Notes under the pieces: generated by a model
What the model was told of the DNA's origin: nothing
Seen by the model: only the letters and a program-made list of their open reading frames with translations
Databases searched by the model: none
Translations under genes and position numbers: made by a program
Part shown: piece by piece, positions 18,281 to 27,533 of the stretch
Layout of the letters: each line of letters starts with the position of its first letter
How positions within the stretch are numbered: position 1 is the first letter of the stretch
Assembly (NCBI RefSeq): GCF_016744625.1
Contig: NZ_JADGDZ010000011.1
Location: 1 to 64,000 of the forward strand
Length of the DNA: 64,000 nucleotides
Source of the DNA: Winogradskyella sp.
Lineage (GTDB): Bacteria > Bacteroidota > Bacteroidia > Flavobacteriales > Flavobacteriaceae
Reading direction: 5' to 3'

Positions 18281-18334
18281 ATGTTTAACATTCTGATTTT
18301 ATTAATAAAAACTCTCAATTATTTGAGAATTGAA

Positions 18335-18446
18335 AATGAAAAAGCATGAACAGATGTTCATGCTTTTTGCCCCAAATCTACCATAAACTTAACCTACTTA
18401 TGTTATGGTGAGTCAAATATAGGTGTACATTATTTTAACCATTCAA
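18335..18446 (-). ncRNA. Predicted small RNA unit 1 (promoter, 45-base conserved block, terminator)
   Basis: Read on the minus strand: TTG (18444-18446), 22 bases, -7 box TATATTTG (18414-18421), then a conserved 45-base block (18411-18367) and a 14-bp terminator hairpin (18355-18368 / 18339-18352) whose T-run merges with TTTTTCATTTTC. The predicted transcript is about 75 bases. Within the block, CCATAA can pair with TTATGG. The block is 44/45 identical to the one at 18601-18645, while the terminator stem sequences differ, which suggests the block is selected as an RNA. It has no useful open frame. It could instead belong to the purF 3' untranslated region. The family is unknown to me. Confidence 0.55.
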
Positions 18447-18569
18447 TTTTTTGGACAAACGACCTATAAATTAGTCTAAGCGTGGAAAGTGTTATGTTTC
18501 TGACGTAATAAGTTTAAATGTAAGGTTCGAATTGAAGTTATGACTTAAAGTGTTACTTTAATAAAGGGT

Positions 18570-18676
18570 ATAAAAAAAGGTGAACATTGTTCACCTTTTT
18601 TTGCCCCAAATCTACCATGAACTTAACCTACTTATGTTATGGTGATACCAATGTAGATGTAATTTGTTAAAGCAAA
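18570..18676 (-). ncRNA. Predicted small RNA unit 2 (tandem copy)
   Basis: Same layout as unit 1 on the minus strand: TTTG (18673-18676), 17 bases, -7-like box TACATTGG (18648-18655), conserved block (18645-18601) and a terminator hairpin AGGTGAACA / TGTTCACCT (arms at 18578-18586 and 18588-18596) with A/T runs outside it. The -7 box lies exactly 3 bases from the block in both units. The single difference in the block (A/G) weakens one pair of the CCATAA/TTATGG stem. The unit starts about 80 bases past the purF stop, so it may also act as the purF terminator. Confidence 0.5.
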
Positions 18677-18754
18677 TGCATATATTGGATGAAATGCAAT
18701 ATTCTTCGATAAAATACATATTTTATCGGATTAAATGCTATTTTGTAATGTTGT

Positions 18755-20653
18755 TTAGTAGGCGCGCTTCTTATTTCCTTCGTAAAAATTAATGAAAGCT
18801 CTGTTGACAACTCTATTACCTCCAGCTGTTGGGTAGTTACCAGTAAAGTACCAATCACCTAAATTTTTAGGACATGCTTTGTGTAAATTCTCAACCGGTT
18901 GAAATATTATTTTCACTTCTGCATTAACATCTTCATCACTTAATAATTCTGAAATCTTATCCGAAATCTGTTCATCTGTAAAGTTCTCATAGATGTCTTT
19001 TACATAGTTAACAACCTTTTTATCCTTAAGGTTAATCTGAGTTAAACATTTATTATAGACATCTTCAACTATATGATATAAATTATTATCTTTTAATAAA
19101 GCTAATGCAGCTCTAAAAGCCACCAAACTTTCTAAGTTCGCCATATCAATACCATAACAATCGGGATAACGAATCTGTGGAGCAGAAGACACCACAACTA
19201 TTTTCTTTGGATCTAATCTGTCCATCATTTTAATGATACTCTTCTTAAGCGTTGTGCCTCTTACAATACTATCATCAATAATAACTAAGTTGTCCGTTGG
19301 TTTAATAACACCATAAGTGACATCGTAAACATGAGCTACTAAATCATCTCTACTACTGTCTTCTGTGATAAAGGTCCTTAGCTTTACATCTTTAATAGCT
19401 ATTTTTTCAATACGTGGACGTTCAGATAAAATTTCTGTCACTTTTGCTGCAGAAAGTTTGCCATTACCATCTAAAATTGATTTTGTTTTCTTTTTATTGA
19501 GGTGTTCTTCAACAGTATCAATCATACCAAAAAATGAAGTTTCAGCTGTATTGGGTATAAATGAAAATACGGTATTTTCTGTGTCATTATCAATAGCTTC
19601 AAGTACTCTAGGCATTAATAAACGACCTAATTCTTTTCGTTCTTCATAGATTTCGGCATCACTACCACGAGAAAAGTAAATACGCTCAAAAGAACACGCC
19701 TTTCTTTCTAAAGGTTGAAGTATTTTCTTGATTTTTGTTTCACCAGATTTTTTTGTGATAATAGCATGACCAGGATCTAGTTCCTTAACAGCATCAAAAG
19801 GCACGTTAAAAACTGTTTGTATTACTGGACGCTCGGAAGCAACAACAACAACTTCATCATCTTTATAGTAATATGTAGGCCTAATACCTGCAGGATCTCT
19901 TAAAACAAAAGAATCTCCATGTCCTAATAAGCCAGCCATTGCATAACCACCATCCCAGTTTTTGGCAGCTCTCTTTAAAATCTTAGCAACGTTTAAACGG
20001 TCAGCGATAAGAGGAGAGCATTCACTCTTATTATAACCTTCTTTTTTAAGATCTTTATATATTTTAGCAACAGCATCATCTAAAAAATGACCAATCTTTT
20101 CCATTACAGTAATGGTATCTGCTTTTTCTTTTGGATGTTGGCCAATTTCAATAAGGTTATCGAAGAGTTCATTAACATTAGTCATGTTAAAGTTACCTGC
20201 AACAATAAGATTTCTATGTTGCCAGTTATTCTGTCTTAAAAAAGGGTGAACACTTTCTACACTATTTTTTCCAAATGTACCATAACGTACATGACCTAAA
20301 AACAACTCACCTATATAAGGAATGTTTTTTTTCTGTAGGTCAACGTCTTCTTGATATTGAGGATTTTTAGTTAGCTCGTCATTAATACGTTCATTAATTT
20401 GAGCAAAAATATCCTGAATAGGTTGTTGAGCAATAGAACGCACACGGCTTATATAACGTTCTCCAGGTTGGGTATTTAATTTAATACTTGCAAAACCAGC
20501 TCCGTCTTGTCCACGGTTGTGCTGTTTTTCCATCATTAAATACATTTTGTTGACACCATAAAATGCACTGCCGTATTTTTCTTTGTAGTACTCTAATGGT
20601 TTTAAAAGTCTAATAAGTGCAATACCGCACTCATGTTTTAAAGCATCACTCAT
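18755..20653 (-). CDS. purF: Amidophosphoribosyltransferase, long Bacteroidota form
   Basis: 632 residues, well above the usual 470-510 of PurF. The N-terminal glutamine amidotransferase domain has a Cys nucleophile at residue 9 (KHECGIALI, implying removal of a short leader), NRGQDGAG and GHVRYGTFG. The phosphoribosyltransferase domain has the PRPP loop VIIDDSIVRGTT near 458. The enzyme makes phosphoribosylamine from PRPP and glutamine, the first step of purine synthesis. Extra length lies in insertions and a C-terminal tail (about 560-632). It is preceded on the same strand by a PfkB kinase whose own terminator lies between them. It could be a divergent paralogue of a standard PurF encoded elsewhere. 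Confidence 0.85.
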   Translation of the reverse strand: MSDALKHECGIALIRLLKPLEYYKEKYGSAFYGVNKMYLMMEKQHNRGQDGAGFASIKLNTQPGERYISRVRSIAQQPIQDIFAQINERINDELTKNPQYQEDVDLQKKNIPYIGELFLGHVRYGTFGKNSVESVHPFLRQNNWQHRNLIVAGNFNMTNVNELFDNLIEIGQHPKEKADTITVMEKIGHFLDDAVAKIYKDLKKEGYNKSECSPLIADRLNVAKILKRAAKNWDGGYAMAGLLGHGDSFVLRDPAGIRPTYYYKDDEVVVVASERPVIQTVFNVPFDAVKELDPGHAIITKKSGETKIKKILQPLERKACSFERIYFSRGSDAEIYEERKELGRLLMPRVLEAIDNDTENTVFSFIPNTAETSFFGMIDTVEEHLNKKKTKSILDGNGKLSAAKVTEILSERPRIEKIAIKDVKLRTFITEDSSRDDLVAHVYDVTYGVIKPTDNLVIIDDSIVRGTTLKKSIIKMMDRLDPKKIVVVSSAPQIRYPDCYGIDMANLESLVAFRAALALLKDNNLYHIVEDVYNKCLTQINLKDKKVVNYVKDIYENFTDEQISDKISELLSDEDVNAEVKIIFQPVENLHKACPKNLGDWYFTGNYPTAGGNRVVNRAFINFYEGNKKRAY

Positions 20654-20681
20654 GTTGTGTTATCAGCTATTAATTGTGTAA

Positions 20682-20709
20682 TAAAAAACGCGCTCAATTT
20701 TGAGCGCGT
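20682..20709 (-). terminator. Intrinsic terminator of the PfkB kinase gene
   Basis: A 10-bp stem ACGCGCTCAA / TTGAGCGCGT (20688-20697 / 20700-20709) with a minus-strand T-run, 4 bases after the PfkB stop. It lies just upstream of purF, so purF needs its own promoter or read-through. Confidence 0.85.
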
Positions 20710-20713
20710 CGGT

Positions 20714-21640
20714 TTAAGTTAATTCTATGTCAAATTGCGTTAGACTCTTAAATTGGTCTAGGCGTTTATAAATTTCTTTATCTGTTAGGCTTTGCATGCG
20801 TTCTGTGCCAAATTTTTCCACGCAGAAGGACGCAAGTGTTGAACCATAAATAACAGCTTTTTTCATATTCTCAAAAGAGAAATCACCTGTCTTTGCTAAA
20901 TAACCTGCAAAGCCACCAGCGAAAGTGTCTCCTGCACCAGTTGGATCAAATACTTCTTCTAATGGTAAAGCAGGAGCGTAGAATACATTATCATCATGAA
21001 ACAATAAAGCTCCATGTTCTCCTTTTTTAATTACTACGTATTTAGGTCCCATTTCATGAATCTTCCTTGCAGCAACTACTAATGAATATTCACTAGTTAA
21101 TTGTCTAGCCTCTTCATCATTAATGGTAATAACGTCTACGTTTTTAATTACAGAAAGTAAATCGTCTAGAGCGATATCCATCCAAAAATTCATAGTGTCT
21201 AAAATGGCTAATTTAGGTTTTTTAGTCATTTGGTTTAACACACCTTGTTGTACTAGTGGATGCAAATTACCTAGCATTACAACTTCTGCATCTTTATAGC
21301 TTTCTGGAACAATTGGATTAAAATACTCTAATACATTTAGCTCTGTAACTAAAGTATCACGAGAATTCATGTCGTTATGATATTTTCCACTCCAAAAGAA
21401 GGTTTTACCATCCTCTACAATTTCTATACCTTCAATATTAATGTTTTTATTTTTTAAAAGATCTAAATATTCTTGCGGAAAGTCACCACCAACAACAGAA
21501 ACTGCAGCAGCGTCTACATTAAAGTTTGAAGCTGACAAACCTATATATGTTGCTGCTCCACCAAGAATTTTGTCGGTTTTACCAAAAGGGGTTTCAATAG
21601 CATCAAAAGCTACAGTTCCGACAATTACTAATTTACTCAT
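20714..21640 (-). CDS. PfkB-family sugar/nucleoside kinase
   Basis: 308 residues of the ribokinase/PfkB fold. The C-terminal signature DPTGAGDTFAGGFAGYL (about 231-247) carries the anion-hole GAGD with catalytic Asp; the N-terminal GGAATYIGLSASNF is the sugar-binding GG region. In Bacteroidota this gene type sits beside the long purF, which would fit an adenosine- or nucleoside-kinase role; that is inference from context. A TACTTTTG box at 21663-21670 (minus strand) lies 23 bases before the start. Confidence 0.85.
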   Translation of the reverse strand: MSKLVIVGTVAFDAIETPFGKTDKILGGAATYIGLSASNFNVDAAAVSVVGGDFPQEYLDLLKNKNINIEGIEIVEDGKTFFWSGKYHNDMNSRDTLVTELNVLEYFNPIVPESYKDAEVVMLGNLHPLVQQGVLNQMTKKPKLAILDTMNFWMDIALDDLLSVIKNVDVITINDEEARQLTSEYSLVVAARKIHEMGPKYVVIKKGEHGALLFHDDNVFYAPALPLEEVFDPTGAGDTFAGGFAGYLAKTGDFSFENMKKAVIYGSTLASFCVEKFGTERMQSLTDKEIYKRLDQFKSLTQFDIELT

Positions 21641-21850
21641 TACCTAAGTTTGAATTAAGGTGCAAAAGTACATGAATTTTTTGATTTGAAATTTTCAAAA
21701 AACCAAATTAAATTTTTTATTTACTAACATAGTGGCTCCAGAAGTAAAACAAAATTTCATACCTTTTCTGAAGCGAAACTTGTTCTTATTGAAGAAATTT
21801 ATATAAAATGTATTCCTTATGAAATAGGCTTATTATCCTTTGAGTAGATA
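21641..21850. other. 210-base gap between rnhA and the PfkB gene
   Basis: It holds the -7 box TACTTTTG (21663-21670, minus strand) for the PfkB gene. The rest is A/T-rich with no frame or hairpin I would support. Confidence 0.4.
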
Positions 21851-22492
21851 TTATTTTCTGCCAAAATCTGCTGGAATTTCTCCCCAAGCTTTTGTTTCCC
21901 ATTTTACAATAGTTGTAGAATATTCATTTGTTTTTAACCATTGTACAGCACGATCTACCAAATCATACACTGGTTTATTTTTCTTGTTACGCTCTAACTT
22001 AGAATTACAAATCTTTTTTCTAACCCAACTCATTGCGGTTCTAGAGTCTGTGTACATTATACGTTCACTTTTATGTTGTTTTAAAAACGCTAAGCCATGT
22101 ACTAAAGCTAAAAATTCACCAATATTGTTGGTGCCTTGTTCAAAAGGTCCTTGGATAAATAATTGCTTTTTTGTTTTTGTGTCAACTCCTCTATATTCCA
22201 TTATACCAGGATTTCCACTTGAAGCAGCATCAACAGAAATGGAGTTGTAATTTGGTTGACCTATTTTTTTGAGTTGAGCTGTCGAAAGTTCACTTTTAAA
22301 GGATTTAGATTTACCAATGTAGTCTTTGTAATTACCTTTTAATGCTTTTTTAGCAGCCTCAAATGTTAAAAATGATTTGTATTGCGCTCCTTGAAAATCT
22401 TTTATTTGCGCCTTGCAATCGTCCCATTTTTCAAAAACACCAGTTTTGTGACCTTTCCAAACGGTGTAATATTTTTTTCTCTTTTTACTCAT
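21851..22492 (-). CDS. rnhA: Ribonuclease HI with N-terminal hybrid-binding domain
   Basis: 213 residues. The N-terminal 50 residues (KYYTVWKGHKTGVFEKWDDCKAQIKDFQGAQYKSF) form a viroplasmin/RNA-DNA hybrid-binding domain. The catalytic domain starts at ISVDAASSGNPG; acidic residues are seen in VDAASSGNPG (D), NNIGEFLAL (E), YTDSRTA (D) and the closing GEIPADFGRK (D). It degrades the RNA strand of RNA-DNA hybrids in the cytoplasm. It overlaps the end of purN by 8 bases and is therefore co-transcribed with it. Confidence 0.88.
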   Translation of the reverse strand: MSKKRKKYYTVWKGHKTGVFEKWDDCKAQIKDFQGAQYKSFLTFEAAKKALKGNYKDYIGKSKSFKSELSTAQLKKIGQPNYNSISVDAASSGNPGIMEYRGVDTKTKKQLFIQGPFEQGTNNIGEFLALVHGLAFLKQHKSERIMYTDSRTAMSWVRKKICNSKLERNKKNKPVYDLVDRAVQWLKTNEYSTTIVKWETKAWGEIPADFGRK

Positions 22493-23051
22493 TTATTAAT
22501 TGATCAACAATCTTTGGGAAATGCTCCATCTCTAACAAATGAATTTTCTCAGCGATATCCTCAGCGGAATTCGTAGGTAAAACATTACATTTTGCTTGAA
22601 AAATTATTGCACCTTCGTCATAATTTTCATTCACATAATGAATAGTGATACCAGTTTCAGTTTCTTTATTCTCTACTACAGCTCTATGAACATTCATGCC
22701 ATACATCCCTTTTCCACCATAGTTTGGTAATAATGCAGGATGAATATTAACTACTTTATTAGGAAAATGTTTTAAGATGAATTCTGGAAACTTCCAAAGA
22801 AAACCAGCCAATACAATAATATCTGGCTGTGTCGCTTTCAATATATTAAGGACATCTTTAGATTTAGAAAATGCCATTCTATTGAATGATAAGGCGCTAA
22901 CATTCAATTTTTTACAACGATCCAAAACTTTGGCATGAGGATTGTTAGTTAGTACCTGAATAACAGACGCATTTTCTCTGTTGTGAAAAAACTTAATTAG
23001 ATTTTCAGCATTACTTCCAGATCCGGACGCAAAAATTACAATACGTTTCAT
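22485..23051 (-). CDS. purN: Phosphoribosylglycinamide formyltransferase
   Basis: 188 residues, close to the family length. It has the phosphate loop ASGSGSNAENLIKFF at the start, the folate/catalytic NIHPALLPNYGGKGMYG segment with Asn and His, and ETGITIHYVNENYDEG with the catalytic Asp. It transfers formyl from 10-formyltetrahydrofolate to GAR in purine synthesis. Divergent from acpP, which is the standard neighbour in this family of bacteria. Confidence 0.92.
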   Translation of the reverse strand: MKRIVIFASGSGSNAENLIKFFHNRENASVIQVLTNNPHAKVLDRCKKLNVSALSFNRMAFSKSKDVLNILKATQPDIIVLAGFLWKFPEFILKHFPNKVVNIHPALLPNYGGKGMYGMNVHRAVVENKETETGITIHYVNENYDEGAIIFQAKCNVLPTNSAEDIAEKIHLLEMEHFPKIVDQLINE

Positions 23052-23232
23052 TTACAGACAATCAATGTTATATTATTTAAACAAAAAAAAGAATAATAAT
23101 TAACAATTAGGGCAAAACGGAAATACTTCTATCGATTTTATTAAATTAAAAGCACATTTTATCGGTAAAGGTGATTATTAAAATAAAGTTTTTTATTTTT
23201 GCCATCTAATTAAAACTTAAAATTAAAAGATT

Positions 23233-23466
23233 ATGTCAGACATTGCATCAAGAGTAAAAGCGATTATCGTAGATAAATTAGGCGTTGATGAAAACGAAGT
23301 TGTAACTGAAGCTAGCTTCACTAACGATTTAGGAGCGGATTCATTAGATACTGTTGAATTAATAATGGAATTCGAAAAAGAATTTGATATTCAAATACCA
23401 GACGATCAAGCTGAGAACATTGCAACAGTTGGTCAAGCTATTTCTTATATAGAAGAAGCAAAATAA
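23233..23466 (+). CDS. acpP: Acyl carrier protein
   Basis: 77 residues, acidic, with the phosphopantetheine-attachment serine Ser37 in [16 protein letters not shown]. It carries acyl chains in type II fatty acid synthesis. First gene of an acpP-fabF-rnc unit (13-base gap to fabF). A TATTTTTG -7 box lies at 23194-23201, about 31 bases before the ATG. No clear -33 TTTG is visible. Confidence 0.97.
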   Translation: MSDIASRVKAIIVDKLGVDENEVVTEASFTNDLGADSLDTVELIMEFEKEFDIQIPDDQAENIATVGQAISYIEEAK

Positions 23467-23479
23467 GAACTCTATTTTT

Positions 23480-24730
23480 ATGGAATTAAAGCGAGTCGTA
23501 GTTACCGGTTTAGGTGCACTTACACCAATAGGCAATACCAAAGATGAATATTGGGATGCACTAATTAGTGGAAAAAGTGGTGCAGCACCTGTGACGCATT
23601 TTGATGCTGAAAAGTTCAAAACGCAATTCGCTTGTGAAGTAAAAAACTTTGAAGTTACTGACTTTATTGATAGAAAGTTAGCACGTCAGATGGACAAGTT
23701 TTCGCAGTATGCAATGGTGGCTTCGGATGAAGCAATTGCTGACTCAAAACTAGATCTAGATGCAATAAACAAATTAAGAGTCGGAGTTATTTGGGGAGCT
23801 GGTATTGGAGGTTTAGAAACATTTCAAGAAGAAGTGTTAAACTTTGCCAAAGGTGACGGAACTCCTAGATTTAACCCGCGTTTCATTCCAAAAATGATTG
23901 CTGATATAGCACCAGGAAACATATCTATAAAATATGGTTTCATGGGACCCAACTACACAACAGTTTCTGCTTGTGCATCCTCTGCAAATTCAATGATTGA
24001 TGCCTTAAACACAATTCGTTTAGGACATTGTGATGTGATAATTACTGGAGGAAGTGAAGCTGCAGTTACTATTGCTGGTATGGGAGGTTTTAATGCTATG
24101 CATGCGATGAGTACTCGTAACGATGATCCAAAAACAGCATCGAGACCTTTTGATGCAAACCGAGATGGTTTTGTATTAGGTGAAGGAGCAGGATCTATTG
24201 TTTTAGAAGAGTATGAACACGCTAAAGCAAGAGGAGCTAAAATCTACGCGGAAGTTGTAGGTGGAGGTTTATCTTCTGATGCGTATCATATGACAGCGCC
24301 ACATCCTGAAGGAATTGGTGTTATCGCGGTAATGAGAAATTGTTTAGAAAACGCTGGTTTAAAGCCGGAAGATGTAGATCATATTAATACACACGGAACA
24401 TCAACACCATTAGGTGATGTTGCCGAATTAAAAGCTATATCTGAAGTCTTTGGAAGTCATGCTAAAAACATAAATATTAATTCTACAAAATCTATGACAG
24501 GTCACTTGTTGGGTGCTGCTGGAGCCGTTGAAGCAATTGCTTCTATTATGGCGATGGAGCATGGTATTGTACCACCAACAATTAACCACGAAACGGTTGA
24601 CGAAAACATAGATCCAGAGTTAAATTTAACACTCAATAAACCTCAGAAACGAGATATTAAAGTAGCAATGAGTAATACCTTTGGATTTGGCGGTCATAAC
24701 GCTTGTGTATTATTCAAAAAATTAGATTAA
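23480..24730 (+). CDS. fabF: 3-oxoacyl-[acyl-carrier-protein] synthase II
   Basis: 416 residues. The catalytic triad of the KASII fold is visible: Cys165 (TVSACASSAN), His305 (NTHGTSTPLGD) and His342 (MTGHLLGAAGA). It condenses malonyl-ACP with acyl-ACP in fatty acid elongation. Lies between acpP and rnc with 13- and 7-base gaps. Confidence 0.97.
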   Translation: MELKRVVVTGLGALTPIGNTKDEYWDALISGKSGAAPVTHFDAEKFKTQFACEVKNFEVTDFIDRKLARQMDKFSQYAMVASDEAIADSKLDLDAINKLRVGVIWGAGIGGLETFQEEVLNFAKGDGTPRFNPRFIPKMIADIAPGNISIKYGFMGPNYTTVSACASSANSMIDALNTIRLGHCDVIITGGSEAAVTIAGMGGFNAMHAMSTRNDDPKTASRPFDANRDGFVLGEGAGSIVLEEYEHAKARGAKIYAEVVGGGLSSDAYHMTAPHPEGIGVIAVMRNCLENAGLKPEDVDHINTHGTSTPLGDVAELKAISEVFGSHAKNININSTKSMTGHLLGAAGAVEAIASIMAMEHGIVPPTINHETVDENIDPELNLTLNKPQKRDIKVAMSNTFGFGGHNACVLFKKLD

Positions 24731-24737
24731 ATCCCGA

Positions 24738-25478
24738 ATGAGCTTCATTCGTAACATACTAAATTCCCGTTCTGAAGAAGACGGGAATTTTTTTTTACAA
24801 CTTAAAGACATCTTAGGCTTTAAGCCAAAATCAAAATCACTTTATGTAAAAGCATTTACTCATCGCTCCATGAATATTAAGGACAAGAAAGGTAATGCGA
24901 TGAATTACGAACGCTTAGAATTTGTTGGAGATGCTATGCTCAGTTCTGTTATTGCCGCTTATTTGTTTGAACAAGTACCACATGGTGATGAAGGATATCT
25001 AACCAAAATGCGTTCTAAAGTAGTTAGTAGAGAACACCTTAATGAACTTGGTAAGGATTTGGGACTTATTGAATTAGTACAAAGTAGAATCCCAAAATCT
25101 AACTTCGGTAACAACATTCATGGTAACCTTTTTGAAGCTTTAGTTGGAGCTATTTATCTCGATAGAGGTTATAAGTTTTGCGAACAGTTTATTTATAAAC
25201 GTGTTATTAACCCATACGTAGATATCGAAACTTTAGAAGGTAAGGTCATTAGTTATAAAAGCTTACTCATAGAATGGTGTCAGAAAGAGAAAAACACTTT
25301 CGATTATAATGTATATGAAGATACAGGTAATGATGAATTAAAACACTTCTCGGTAAAGCTTAGTATTAATGATAAAGTAGTGTCTAAAGCAAGAGCTACT
25401 TCTAAGAAAAAGGCAGAAGAAAAAGCATCTAAACGCGCTTTTTTTGCTTTTCAAAAACAAATTACCAAGCTTATTTAG
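24738..25478 (+). CDS. rnc: Ribonuclease III
   Basis: 246 residues. RNase III signature NYERLEFVGDAML (57-69) with E61 and D65, a second acidic pair near LFEALVGAIYLDRG, and a C-terminal double-stranded-RNA-binding domain (about 170-242). The 5' end of the coding sequence contains a strong intrinsic terminator (24761-24797; see that entry). Cytoplasmic, rRNA and mRNA processing. The 7-base gap to fabF implies co-transcription. Confidence 0.95.
   Translation: MSFIRNILNSRSEEDGNFFLQLKDILGFKPKSKSLYVKAFTHRSMNIKDKKGNAMNYERLEFVGDAMLSSVIAAYLFEQVPHGDEGYLTKMRSKVVSREHLNELGKDLGLIELVQSRIPKSNFGNNIHGNLFEALVGAIYLDRGYKFCEQFIYKRVINPYVDIETLEGKVISYKSLLIEWCQKEKNTFDYNVYEDTGNDELKHFSVKLSINDKVVSKARATSKKKAEEKASKRAFFAFQKQITKLI
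24761..24797 (+). terminator. Terminator-like hairpin inside the rnc coding start
   Basis: A perfect 10-bp stem AAATTCCCGT / ACGGGAATTT (24761-24770 / 24781-24790) with a 10-base loop, followed at once by TTTTTT. It covers rnc codons 8-20 (encoding LNSRSEEDGNFFL). By form it is an intrinsic terminator. It would end acpP-fabF transcripts and make rnc expression depend on translation or cleavage across it. Confidence 0.7.
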
Positions 25479-25600
25479 TTAAGTTTCTTCAATTCTATTC
25501 TACTATAACGTTTTCGTAAGATTTATGGGTTAAGATTAACCAAAAGTTGATAAATTAAACTTATTATTATTCTATATTTACCAATCAAAGTTATGACTGT

Positions 25601-26080
25601 ATGGCTTTACATAAACTTCTGGTAGATGATTTCTATGATGACACCTACAAACTCATTGCTATTCATTGTAGGCTAGAAGATTATCGTTTGGCTTATTTAC
25701 TCAATCAGAATTTAGACTTAAACTTAGAACGCAAGTCAGATGATTTAGACTTTAAATATCTAGAATCATCGTACAGTATTTTTGAATGGAATAATGAAGC
25801 GCAATATGTAACTTGGAATTTAGTTTCAAACGTGTGTAAAAAGGAAGAAGATAGTTTGTACAGTTCAGGTACGTTATTTGAAGCCAATGATAAAGTACTG
25901 AAAACGTTTAATTTAATTTCTGAGCTTAGCAAAGTGGATTACTTTATTAAGATTTCTGACGAAATACAGAATGTAAATGAAAAAATAATATTAAGTAGAT
26001 TACAAGCCATTCCACAAATCATAACAAGTTATACGGTAAATCCGTTAAAAATAAAGTCGAAAGATCATTTAATTTTTTGA
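25601..26080 (+). CDS. IPExxxVDY-family protein
   Basis: 159 residues, no signal peptide or membrane segment. The family is recognised by position next to pyruvate kinase in Bacteroidota and by the C-terminal motif, which here reads IPQIITSYTV, a departure from the name-giving IPExxxVDY. The protein has a helical N-terminus (LVDDFYDDTYKLIAIHC) and an aromatic-rich centre. Function unknown. The stop lies 4 bases before the pyk ATG, so the two are co-expressed. Confidence 0.8.
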   Translation: MALHKLLVDDFYDDTYKLIAIHCRLEDYRLAYLLNQNLDLNLERKSDDLDFKYLESSYSIFEWNNEAQYVTWNLVSNVCKKEEDSLYSSGTLFEANDKVLKTFNLISELSKVDYFIKISDEIQNVNEKIILSRLQAIPQIITSYTVNPLKIKSKDHLIF

Positions 26081-26084
26081 ATTG

Positions 26085-27524
26085 ATGTCAAATAAGAAAA
26101 CAAAAATAGTAGCCACATTAGGACCAGCAACGAGCAACAAGGAAGTTTTAAAAGCCATGTTAGATGAAGGTGCAAATGTATTTAGAATCAACTTTTCGCA
26201 TGCTGATTATAAAGACGTTGAAGAACGTATAAAAATGATTAGAGAACTCAACGATGAGTTTGGTTATAACGCTTCTATTTTAGGAGATTTACAAGGTCCT
26301 AAACTGCGTGTTGGGATGATGAAAGGTGAAGTCATTGTTAACGAGGGTGACGAAATTATTTTTGCTACTGGAGAACGTTTTGAAGGCACAAAAGAGCGCG
26401 TCTATATGACGTATGATAAGTTTCCACAAGATGCACAACCAGGTGAGCGTATCTTATTAGATGATGGGAAATTAATTTTCGAAGTCGTTTCTACAGATAA
26501 GAAAACTGAAGTAAAAGCGAAAGTGATACAAGGTGGACCATTAAAATCTAAGAAAGGGGTTAACCTACCAAACACAAACATTTCTCAACCAGCATTAACT
26601 GAAAAAGATATAGAAGATGCGATTTTTGCTATTGGACAGAAAGTAGATTGGATGGCATTGTCTTTTGTAAGACATGCAGAAGACTTAATGCAACTAGAGA
26701 AATTAATCAATGATCATAGCGACCATAAAATTCCAATTATTGCTAAGATAGAAAAACCTGAAGCTGTTGAGAATATAGACAAAATTGTTGCGTATTGTGA
26801 TGGTTTAATGGTGGCTCGTGGTGATTTAGGAGTAGAAATTCCTGCCGAGGAAGTGCCTTTGATTCAAAAGCAGTTGGTGCTTAGAGCTAAGCGTGCTAGA
26901 ATTCCTGTAATTATTGCAACGCAGATGATGGAAACTATGATTACAAGTTTAACTCCAACAAGAGCAGAAGTAAATGACGTAGCAAACTCTGTTATGGATG
27001 GTGCTGATGCTGTAATGTTGTCTGGCGAAACTTCTGTTGGTCAGTATCCTGTACAAGTAATTCGTCAAATGGCTAACATTATACGCAGTGTAGAGGATTC
27101 TCCATTAATTGAAGTGCCACAATCTCCACCACATATTCGTACTAAAAGATATATTACAAAAGCAATTTGTTATCATGCAGCTAATATGGCAAATGAAATT
27201 AATGCCACAGCGATTTCTACATTAACTAATAGTGGTTATACAGCATTTCAGATTTCTGCATGGAGACCATCTGCTCATATATTAGTATTTACGTCTAACA
27301 AACGTATATTAACACAACTAAGTTTACTTTGGGGAGTTAAAGCGTTTTACTACGATAGATTTGTTAGTACCGACGAAACTATAGAAGATGTAAACGCAAT
27401 CGCTTGCAAAAAAGGCTATTTAGACGTTGGAGACATGCTTATTAGTTTGGCCGCAATGCCAATACAAGCTAAAGGTATGGTGAATACGTTGCGAGTTACT
27501 GAGATTGAGAGTTGTAGTTTCTAG
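26085..27524 (+). CDS. pyk: Pyruvate kinase
   Basis: 479 residues from the ATG at 26085; a TTG directly before it (26082) would add one residue and is ignored. Family motifs appear in order: KIVATLGPATSNKEVL and RINFSHADY at the N-terminus, GDLQGPKLRVG, the active-site KIEKPEAVENID (catalytic Lys), MVARGDLGVEIP, TQMMETMI, and SGETSVGQYPVQ. It converts phosphoenolpyruvate plus ADP to pyruvate plus ATP. Second gene after the IPExxxVDY gene. Confidence 0.96.
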   Translation: MSNKKTKIVATLGPATSNKEVLKAMLDEGANVFRINFSHADYKDVEERIKMIRELNDEFGYNASILGDLQGPKLRVGMMKGEVIVNEGDEIIFATGERFEGTKERVYMTYDKFPQDAQPGERILLDDGKLIFEVVSTDKKTEVKAKVIQGGPLKSKKGVNLPNTNISQPALTEKDIEDAIFAIGQKVDWMALSFVRHAEDLMQLEKLINDHSDHKIPIIAKIEKPEAVENIDKIVAYCDGLMVARGDLGVEIPAEEVPLIQKQLVLRAKRARIPVIIATQMMETMITSLTPTRAEVNDVANSVMDGADAVMLSGETSVGQYPVQVIRQMANIIRSVEDSPLIEVPQSPPHIRTKRYITKAICYHAANMANEINATAISTLTNSGYTAFQISAWRPSAHILVFTSNKRILTQLSLLWGVKAFYYDRFVSTDETIEDVNAIACKKGYLDVGDMLISLAAMPIQAKGMVNTLRVTEIESCSF

Positions 27525-27533
27525 GAGTATTTT

